From Alphaproteobacteria bacterium (GTDB taxonomy: Bacteria; Pseudomonadota; Alphaproteobacteria; Sphingomonadales; Emcibacteraceae), in the NCBI GenBank assembly GCA_013152615.1, contig JAADGA010000007.1:1-12831 (forward strand): 12,831 bases of DNA, in the 5' to 3' direction. How positions within the stretch are numbered: the stretch's first letter is position 1; each line of letters starts with the position of its first letter. This document shows positions 1 through 4,466 of the stretch, piece by piece. The position numbers were made by a program, and so were the translations under genes. The notes beneath the pieces were generated by a model that was not told the DNA's origin, did not search any database, and saw only the letters and a program-made list of their open reading frames with translations.

Positions 1-567
1 GCTACAGAAAGCGGCCTTGTCCGCCGTTCCCGCGGTGGTAATGACGATGGCCCCCCGGGCCTTGGCCAGTTGTATCGCCGTGGTGCCGATGCCGGAGGTG
101 CCACCGTGAACCATGAAAATCTCACCGGTTTTTAACCGGCCCCGGTCAAAAACATTGGACCAGACGGTGAAGAATGTTTCGGGCAGGGCGGCCGCCTGTT
201 TCAGCGACAGACCCCGGGGAATTGGCAGGCATTGCGATGCCGGGGCCGCACAATATTCGCTGTAACCGCCGCCGGTGACCAGAGCGCAGATCTGTTCGCC
301 AATGGCCCGGTGGGTCACATCGGGGCCAATTTTGACAATTTCACCGGCTATTTCCAGTCCGGGTATTGTCGACGCCCCCGCCGGTGCGGGATAGAGGCCG
401 CGGCGCTGCATGATGTCGGGGCGATTAACCCCGGCGGCGGCGACCTTGACCAGAACTTCCCCGGCGTTAATCTGCGGCAGCGGCACCTGCCCCGGCCTCA
501 GGACATCCGCCGGGCCAAACTGTGATATTTCAATAGCCGTCATGCGCTCCGGTAATAATCTGGTCAC
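1..567 (-). CDS. PIG3-family NAD(P)H quinone oxidoreductase, C-terminus cut by window edge
   Basis: Zinc-free medium-chain dehydrogenase/reductase of the quinone oxidoreductase (PIG3/TP53I3-like) group; the family reduces quinones or activated alkenes with NADPH in the cytoplasm. The 189 visible codons hold the GroES-like N-terminal domain, with the signature NRPDIMQRRGLYP near residues 48-60 and PGLEIAGE at 69-76. The start of the Rossmann domain follows, with the dinucleotide loop VHGGTSGIGTTAIQLA near 153-168. No structural or catalytic zinc cysteines are seen. I chose the GTG start at 567 because AAGGAG (577-582) lies 9 nt upstream; the in-frame ATG at 543 (MTAIEI) is the alternative and has only a short, close GGAG. 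It lies 123 bp downstream of the CurA-like reductase on the same strand, so the two may be co-transcribed. The exact substrate is unknown, and roughly the last 140 residues lie outside the window. Confidence 0.9.
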   Translation of the reverse strand, partial: MTRLLPERMTAIEISQFGPADVLRPGQVPLPQINAGEVLVKVAAAGVNRPDIMQRRGLYPAPAGASTIPGLEIAGEIVKIGPDVTHRAIGEQICALVTGGGYSEYCAAPASQCLPIPRGLSLKQAAALPETFFTVWSNVFDRGRLKTGEIFMVHGGTSGIGTTAIQLAKARGAIVITTAGTADKAAFCS

Positions 568-576
568 GGGATATTT

Positions 577-582
577 CTCCTT
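577..582 (-). promoter_or_regulatory. Ribosome binding site deciding a GTG start
   Basis: On the minus strand this reads AAGGAG and ends 9 nt before the GTG at 567. It supports GTG over the downstream ATG at 543 as the start of the PIG3-like oxidoreductase. Confidence 0.6.
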
Positions 583-594
583 ATCACTTATGGC

Positions 595-621
595 ACCGGC
601 TTTAAGTGCAGAACAGCCGGT
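595..621 (-). other. Inverted repeat in the leader of the PIG3-like gene
   Basis: ACCGGCT and AGCCGGT form a perfect 7-bp stem around a 13-nt loop, in the 123-bp gap between the CurA-like gene and the PIG3-like gene. A short GGGC-AGT-GCCC hairpin sits beside it at 624-634. Neither is followed by a T-run, so a classical intrinsic terminator is unlikely. Either could act as an operator or leader hairpin. The rest of the gap has only a weak possible -10 (CATAAT, minus strand) near 645-650. Confidence 0.25.
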
Positions 622-690
622 CCGGGCAGTGCCCCAACAACGGGTGAAATTATGCTCGCGCCGCAGGGACGTGATTAATAAATTCTGACC

Positions 691-1698
691 CTAAGCTATT
701 TTGACGATCTGTTTGCCGAAATTTTCACCCTTGAGCATGCCGATGAACGCCGCCGGGGCATTTTCCAGACCTTCGATTATGGTCTCGCGGTAGCTTAACT
801 TGCCTTGCTGTAACCATGTTACGGCCTTCTGAACAAATTCCCTATTGCTGGCGGGGTTGTCAAAGACGATGAAACCCTGAATTTTCAATCGGCGCTGAAT
901 AATGACCCCCATGCCCCTTGGGCCCGGGGTCATATCCTTGTTGTTGTAATCCGCAATCATGCCACACAGGGCGATCCGGCCAAAATCCCGCATATTCCAC
1001 AGGGCTGCTTCCATAATTTCGCCGCCGACATTTTCAAAATTAACATCAATACCCCGGGGGCATAATTCAGCAATTTTTTTGGCAATCGAGCCACAGGTTT
1101 TATAATTGAACGCGCGGTCAAAACCGAGGTCATTCACCAGATAATCGACCTTGTCATCCGACCCGGCACAACCGACAACCTCACAGCCGATAATTTTGCC
1201 AAGCTGGCCGACCACACTGCCGACCGCCCCGGACGCCGCCGAGACAAAAACCACTTCTCCCGGTTGGGCCCGGGCAATATCAACCAGACCGGCATAGGCG
1301 GTCATGCCCGGCATCCCCAGAATACCCAGATAATAGGATAGAGGCAACGGTCCCCGGGTTACCGTCACCAGCCCGGAGCCATCGGATTTGGAAAAATCCT
1401 CCCAGCCCAGCATGCCGACCACGATATCGCCCAGGTTAAATTCAGAATTTTGTGACGCGATCACCTCACCAACAACCCCGGCCTCCAGAACCTTGCCAAT
1501 CTGGAACGGCGGCATATATGACTTTACATCATTCATCCGCGCCCGCATATAGGGGTCGACCGACATAAACAGGTTCCGAACCAGAATCTCACCGGCGGTA
1601 ATTTCAGGGATTTTGCCTTCGACCAGGCTAAGATTATCCGGAACGACCCAGCCATCGGGGCGACTGTTGAGGGTGATCTGCCGATTGATGTCAGTCAT
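691..1698 (-). CDS. NADP-dependent oxidoreductase, CurA / leukotriene B4 12-hydroxydehydrogenase-like
   Basis: Zinc-independent medium-chain reductase of 335 residues, the usual length for the family that includes E. coli CurA and mammalian prostaglandin reductases. Members use NADPH to reduce the double bond of alpha,beta-unsaturated ketones and aldehydes in the cytoplasm. Visible signatures are LVRNLFMSVDPYMRARM (39-55), GMPGMTAYAGL (128-138), the nucleotide loop AASGAVGSVVGQ (154-165) and the ENVGGE element in the Rossmann half. I chose the ATG at 1698 (MTDINRQ) because the reading frame upstream starts only at a TTG (1746) and adds 16 residues untypical of the family; a weak AGAGA lies before the ATG. 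Stop is TAG. It is divergent from the ChaN-like gene and shares a 111-114 bp intergenic region with it. A detoxification role is inferred from the family; the physiological substrate is unknown. Confidence 0.92.
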   Translation of the reverse strand: MTDINRQITLNSRPDGWVVPDNLSLVEGKIPEITAGEILVRNLFMSVDPYMRARMNDVKSYMPPFQIGKVLEAGVVGEVIASQNSEFNLGDIVVGMLGWEDFSKSDGSGLVTVTRGPLPLSYYLGILGMPGMTAYAGLVDIARAQPGEVVFVSAASGAVGSVVGQLGKIIGCEVVGCAGSDDKVDYLVNDLGFDRAFNYKTCGSIAKKIAELCPRGIDVNFENVGGEIMEAALWNMRDFGRIALCGMIADYNNKDMTPGPRGMGVIIQRRLKIQGFIVFDNPASNREFVQKAVTWLQQGKLSYRETIIEGLENAPAAFIGMLKGENFGKQIVKIA

Positions 1699-1739
1699 GA
1701 TATTTTCTCTTTTTCTGGTGAAACAAATGGAATCAATGG

Positions 1740-1768
1740 TTGACAAAATATGGAATAAAAACCAGAAT
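1740..1768 (+). promoter_or_regulatory. Candidate sigma-70 type promoter for the ChaN-like gene
   Basis: A perfect TTGACA (1740-1745) is followed after 17 bp by CAGAAT (1763-1768), a 4/6 match to TATAAT. Transcription would start near 1775 and leave a leader of about 35-40 nt before the ATG at 1813. The leader is very A/T-rich and has no clear Shine-Dalgarno sequence. The -10 lies inside the first unit of a tandem repeat (see 1761-1781). Confidence 0.45.
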
Positions 1769-1781
1769 TTTACCAGAATTT
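1761..1781 (+). repeat. Tandem 11-bp direct repeat in the promoter region
   Basis: ACCAGAATTTT (1761-1771) is followed immediately by ACCAGAATTT (1772-1781), a repeat with a period of one DNA turn. An inverted copy of the core, TTCTGGT, occurs at 1713-1719 nearer the divergent CurA-like gene. AATTTA-N6-TAAATT (1777-1794) is a further weak inverted repeat. The position over the predicted -10 suggests a regulator site, but no known regulator motif is recognised. Confidence 0.4.
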
Positions 1782-1812
1782 AAAAAGATAAATTTTAATT
1801 TTTCAGATAGTG

Positions 1813-2721
1813 ATGAAATATACCCTGACGATTCTGTTTTTTGCTTTCCTGACTTCCGGGCCGACCATGGCGGCCACCGGAAAAATATGGGATGTTGCCG
1901 GACGGCACATTATTTCTGAAAAAAAACTGCTCAATATATTAATCCGCTCACGTAATGTGTTGATCGGTGTCCGCACGGATAATCCCGGGGATCACCGGCG
2001 CGCGGCTGAAATAATCACTGGCCTTGCCGATGCGGGCGATAACCCGGCCATCCTGCTCGGCACTATCGAGCGCGACAAGCAAAATGCTTTTGCGATTTTC
2101 CGGGACCGTTATCGGGGCTCGCCCAAAATTTACGATGCGACCGGGCTTGATATGCTGCTGGAATGGTCGGCCAGCAGCCCGCTGGACTGGGCGGTGGTGC
2201 GGCCGGTATTTGATGTGGCGATGATGCGGAAATTATCCCTCAGGGCCGCCGCTTTCTCCCGTTATGAAGTCGGTCGGCTTTATCGTAACGGCTCCGCCGG
2301 ACTGCCGGATGATGTCAAAGGCGCCCTGCTTCCCCTGCTGGCGTCACCACTGCCCAAAAAGCTGACAGCCCGGTTGACAGCGGAAATTCACGCGGCCTAT
2401 TGTGTGGATCTGCCGACGACAGTCACCACCAGACTGATCAGGATTGATCGGGCGCAGAGCGGTCTGTTTGCGGTGATGATGGCGCAGGCCGCGAAAAAAC
2501 CCGGGAGCAAACCCACGGTCCTCATCAGTTCACAAAAATATATCGTGGCGGACAGCGGGGTTCCGCGTTACCTTAAACGGCTGGCGGTCCCCGGCCAGAC
2601 AGTCAGCCTGCTGTTTGCAGCACCCGGGCAACGGCCACGGCCAAAGGTTGACTATATCTGGTATAGCGGCAAAATATCCCGCCCTGCGCCCTGCCGCTTC
2701 CTGCAGCGGGATCAGCCCTGA
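1813..2721 (+). CDS. Exported ChaN-like (DUF399 / EreA-TIKI fold) protein with degenerate ligand motifs
   Basis: Protein of 302 residues from the ATG (a GTG directly before it is an equal alternative). It begins with a signal peptide (Lys, then TLTILFFAFLTSG, cleavage near TMAATG), so it is probably periplasmic. The ChaN-type haem-binding lipoprotein family is recognised from scaffold motifs, numbered here from the GTG: DNPGDHR (57-63), DWAVVRPVFDVA (126-137), AEIHAAYC (191-198), SGVPRYL (249-255), DYIWYSG (281-287) and a final PxPC (292-295). From memory, the family carries GExHDNPxHH and GNGHxRxDxGVPRYL. Here the first reads GVRTDNPGDH and the second SSQKYIVADSGVPRYL, so the Glu and several His expected to bind haem or metal are replaced. 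The frame is open with no internal stop, so it is probably a functional divergent member and not a pseudogene. The Cys typical of a lipobox is absent. Its 3' end overlaps the convergent thioesterase gene by 10 bp. Confidence 0.7.
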   Translation: MKYTLTILFFAFLTSGPTMAATGKIWDVAGRHIISEKKLLNILIRSRNVLIGVRTDNPGDHRRAAEIITGLADAGDNPAILLGTIERDKQNAFAIFRDRYRGSPKIYDATGLDMLLEWSASSPLDWAVVRPVFDVAMMRKLSLRAAAFSRYEVGRLYRNGSAGLPDDVKGALLPLLASPLPKKLTARLTAEIHAAYCVDLPTTVTTRLIRIDRAQSGLFAVMMAQAAKKPGSKPTVLISSQKYIVADSGVPRYLKRLAVPGQTVSLLFAAPGQRPRPKVDYIWYSGKISRPAPCRFLQRDQP

Positions 2722-3149
2722 GCCGTCAGTTGAAAATGGACCATCGCCGTGGCGACAGGTTTGTCCGTGTCCGCCTGCCATGCCTGCACATGAAGGGTGG
2801 CAAAGCGCCGCCCCTGCCGGAATACATGACCGCGGGCAAAGCAATCCTGTGGCTGGCCACTTCTTAAATAATCAATAGTAATGTCGATGGTCTTGGGGAT
2901 ATAGTTTATTTTCCGGTCCCATAGCAGTTGCATCAGCGCCGCCATTTCCATGAGGGCGGCGATGGTGCCACCATGTAAAACCGGGGGGAAGGGGGAGCCA
3001 ATCAGGTCGGCATGATAGGGCATCACCGTGGTCAGCCGGCCGTCCTGACGCCGGAGCCTGAAGCCCATCAGGCCGGCATAGGGACTGATGTCGAGGCTCT
3101 GGTCAAATTCCGGGGTATTTCTCAGAGGAGACAGAAAATCAGCAATCAT
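2712..3149 (-). CDS. PaaI family (hotdog-fold) thioesterase, second of a pair
   Basis: Hotdog-fold protein of about 145 residues, a normal length for PaaI-type acyl-CoA thioesterases, which cleave acyl- or aryl-CoA to the acid and CoA in the cytoplasm. The signature is LHGGTIAALMEMAA in the first half: His-Gly-Gly followed by the helix whose acidic residue, here Glu, usually activates water. The second half has the strand TIDITIDYLRSG. The start is either ATG 3149, overlapping the upstream gene's TGA by one base (TGATG), or GTG 3152 one codon earlier. Both imply translational coupling with the first thioesterase. It is the last gene of a minus-strand cluster tusA-sufE-thioesterase-thioesterase and runs 10 bp into the convergent ChaN-like gene; no terminator is visible. 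The substrate cannot be inferred. Confidence 0.85.
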   Translation of the reverse strand: MIADFLSPLRNTPEFDQSLDISPYAGLMGFRLRRQDGRLTTVMPYHADLIGSPFPPVLHGGTIAALMEMAALMQLLWDRKINYIPKTIDITIDYLRSGQPQDCFARGHVFRQGRRFATLHVQAWQADTDKPVATAMVHFQLTAQG

Positions 3150-3550
3150 CACGCGGCCCCCATCGTCATTTCAGCGTGGGAAAATACCGCCATTCCGTGA
3201 GCAATGACGGTGCTGTTATCCCCGCAGTACGCATCGCCCTGAACAAAGACGATCTGATCGCCAATCTTCAGGCAGCGGGTTTTAACTATAACTGCGGAAA
3301 AAGGCTGTGGTTTTTCAAAATAATCTACCCTGAGGTCAAGGGTTACAATTTTCCGGTAGCTGTCAAAGTGATCATAGACCGCCGCGCCGAGCGCCGTATC
3401 CAGCAAAGTTGTTATGGCGCCATTGGCCATCATTCCGCTGTCCGGCAGGCCCTCCAGTTCCGGATTATAGGGCATTTCAATTATCAAATTTTTGCCGCTC
3501 TTCTCCAGAAACCGCAACCCCAGACGCTGGGCATGGGGGATCAGGAACAC
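3149..3550 (-). CDS. PaaI family (hotdog-fold) thioesterase, first of a pair; true start probably upstream
   Basis: Second hotdog-fold protein, a paralogue type distinct from its downstream neighbour. The catalytic-helix signature is SGMMANGAITTLLDTALGAA: the usual HGG is replaced by ANG, while the helix Asp is kept. It ends with the strand TLDLRVDYFEKP and a beta-rich tail. The only standard start is the GTG at 3550 (133 residues), which has no Shine-Dalgarno sequence. The frame stays open back to a TAA at 3587-3589 and encodes LNELVFLIPHAQRLGL, where LNE..xxIPHA is the normal beginning of such proteins. A good AAAGG (3570-3574) lies 7 nt before an in-frame CTG at 3562, so the protein probably begins there (137 residues). 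The TGA stop overlaps the next gene's start. The gap to sufE is about 65-77 bp, consistent with one operon. Confidence 0.82.
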   Translation of the reverse strand: MFLIPHAQRLGLRFLEKSGKNLIIEMPYNPELEGLPDSGMMANGAITTLLDTALGAAVYDHFDSYRKIVTLDLRVDYFEKPQPFSAVIVKTRCLKIGDQIVFVQGDAYCGDNSTVIAHGMAVFSHAEMTMGAA

Positions 3551-3627
3551 CAGTTCATTCAGTTTAATGCCTTTAATAGAAATTGGTTATATCCTTTTAG
3601 ATTACGGGCTTACCCCGGCATACCGGA

Positions 3628-4047
3628 TCACACGGTCGCTTTGTGATAGTGGGCGGCAATGGATTTTATTTTTTCAACCATCGAAAATAAACCGTTGGTG
3701 CGCATCGGCGACAGATGTTTTTCCAAACCCAGCTGGTTCAGGGTATCCCGGGCATCAATGGCGCTGATTTCCGTCGGTGATTTGCCGGAAAAAATCATCA
3801 GGATAATGGCGATCAGCCCGCGGACAATATAGGCGTCACTTTGCCCCCGGAAGATGACTTTACCCCTGGCAAGCTCATGAACAAGCCACACCCGGCTGGT
3901 ACAGCCATGAACCCGGTTTTCCTCGGTCATATATTTTTCATCAAATTCCGGCAGGTCACGACCAAGGTCGATAATATATTTATACCGGTCTTCCCAGTCA
4001 TCCAGAAATTCAAATGTTTCCAGCACATCATTTATTGTTTCACGCAT
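3628..4047 (-). CDS. sufE: SufE family cysteine desulfurase sulfur acceptor
   Basis: Cytoplasmic sulfur acceptor of 139 residues, full length for the family. SufE takes persulfide sulfur from the cysteine desulfurase SufS and passes it on for Fe-S cluster assembly. The hallmark ENRVHGCTSRVWL (43-55) contains the acceptor cysteine, Cys49. The N-terminal FEFLDDWEDRYKYIIDLG (12-29) and the following SDAYIVRGLIAIIL helix are also characteristic. I chose ATG 4047 because MRETINDV is the normal beginning and AAGG lies 11 nt upstream; an in-frame GTG at 4059 would add four residues. It sits 48 bp after the TusA-like gene and 77 bp or less before two thioesterases, all on the same strand. No SufS, SufB, SufC or SufD lies in this window, so its desulfurase partner must be encoded elsewhere. 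Serving CsdA-like desulfurases is an alternative. Confidence 0.95.
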   Translation of the reverse strand: MRETINDVLETFEFLDDWEDRYKYIIDLGRDLPEFDEKYMTEENRVHGCTSRVWLVHELARGKVIFRGQSDAYIVRGLIAIILMIFSGKSPTEISAIDARDTLNQLGLEKHLSPMRTNGLFSMVEKIKSIAAHYHKATV

Positions 4048-4095
4048 TTTTCTACACACCTTATACTGCGCTATCCTTGATAGCCTCTTGTCCGG

Positions 4096-4344
4096 TTATT
4101 CGCCAGCTTTTTTGATCAGGAAATAATAGATACTATCTTTTTCGGTTATTTCCAGCAAAACATGGCCACCCTGCTGACAAAAATAAGGCAGATCAATCTG
4201 GGTCATCGGGTCAGTCGCCATTACCTTTACTATATCGCCCGGTGACATCCGTTCAAGTAGCCGCCGGACACGCAGGACCGGCAGCGGACATTTATGGCCG
4301 GTAACATCCAGCGTTGCCGAAAAAATATCATGGTTTGAACTCAT
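4096..4344 (-). CDS. tusA: TusA family sulfur-carrier protein
   Basis: Small cytoplasmic sulfur carrier of 82 residues, the usual size for TusA/SirA-like proteins. They accept persulfide sulfur from a cysteine desulfurase for tRNA thiolation, molybdenum cofactor synthesis or other sulfur transfer. The key motif KCPLPVL (18-24) holds the active Cys19, preceded by LDVTG. The family pattern GDIVKVMATDP (36-46) and the C-terminal FLIKK strand are present. The ATG at 4344 has GGAG 8 nt upstream. It is the first gene of the minus-strand cluster with sufE 48 bp downstream, so a sulfur relay between the two products is plausible. It is divergent from the PAS-GGDEF-EAL gene, with a 122-bp shared region carrying a CtrA-type box. 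Related paralogues such as YedF cannot be excluded; the exact acceptor is unknown. Confidence 0.9.
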   Translation of the reverse strand: MSSNHDIFSATLDVTGHKCPLPVLRVRRLLERMSPGDIVKVMATDPMTQIDLPYFCQQGGHVLLEITEKDSIYYFLIKKAGE

Positions 4345-4417
4345 AAATATGCTCCGGGGCAGGGTCAGGATACTGGGGATATAACGTTTCTGTGACGGTC
4401 AGAACTTGTAAAATTAA

Positions 4418-4432
4418 TTAACTCCCTATTAA
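4418..4432 (+). promoter_or_regulatory. Perfect TTAA-N7-TTAA box (CtrA-type binding site)
   Basis: TTAACTCCCTATTAA is an exact match to the CtrA consensus TTAA-N7-TTAA known from Caulobacter and other alphaproteobacteria. It lies 35 bp upstream of the PAS-GGDEF-EAL start and 74 bp upstream of the divergent TusA start. A possible -10 for the plus gene, TAGAAT, follows at 4444-4449, but the spacing to the box (11 bp) is short and no convincing -35 is seen. The region is A/T-rich, which raises the chance of a random match. That the site is used is inference. Confidence 0.5.
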
Positions 4433-4466
4433 GTCTATCCTACTAGAATACCCCCGTAAGAGTAAA

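Noticed and set aside
1699..1746. TTG start adding 16 residues to the CurA-like reductase
   Set aside because: The family begins near MTDINRQ. The extension has no ribosome site and overlaps the TTGACA promoter element of the divergent gene.
1813..2721. ChaN-like gene as a pseudogene
   Set aside because: Ligand motifs are degenerate, but the frame is open from signal peptide to C-terminus and the length fits the family, so decay is not supported.
3176..3646. Plus-strand open frame of 156 codons
   Set aside because: It lies opposite the first thioesterase, whose hotdog motifs and operon context are clear. The antisense product has no family motif or ribosome site.
2712..4344. The TusA-SufE-thioesterase cluster as a defence or toxin system
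   Set aside because: All four families are standard metabolic proteins, with no nuclease, toxin or mobile-element signature nearby.
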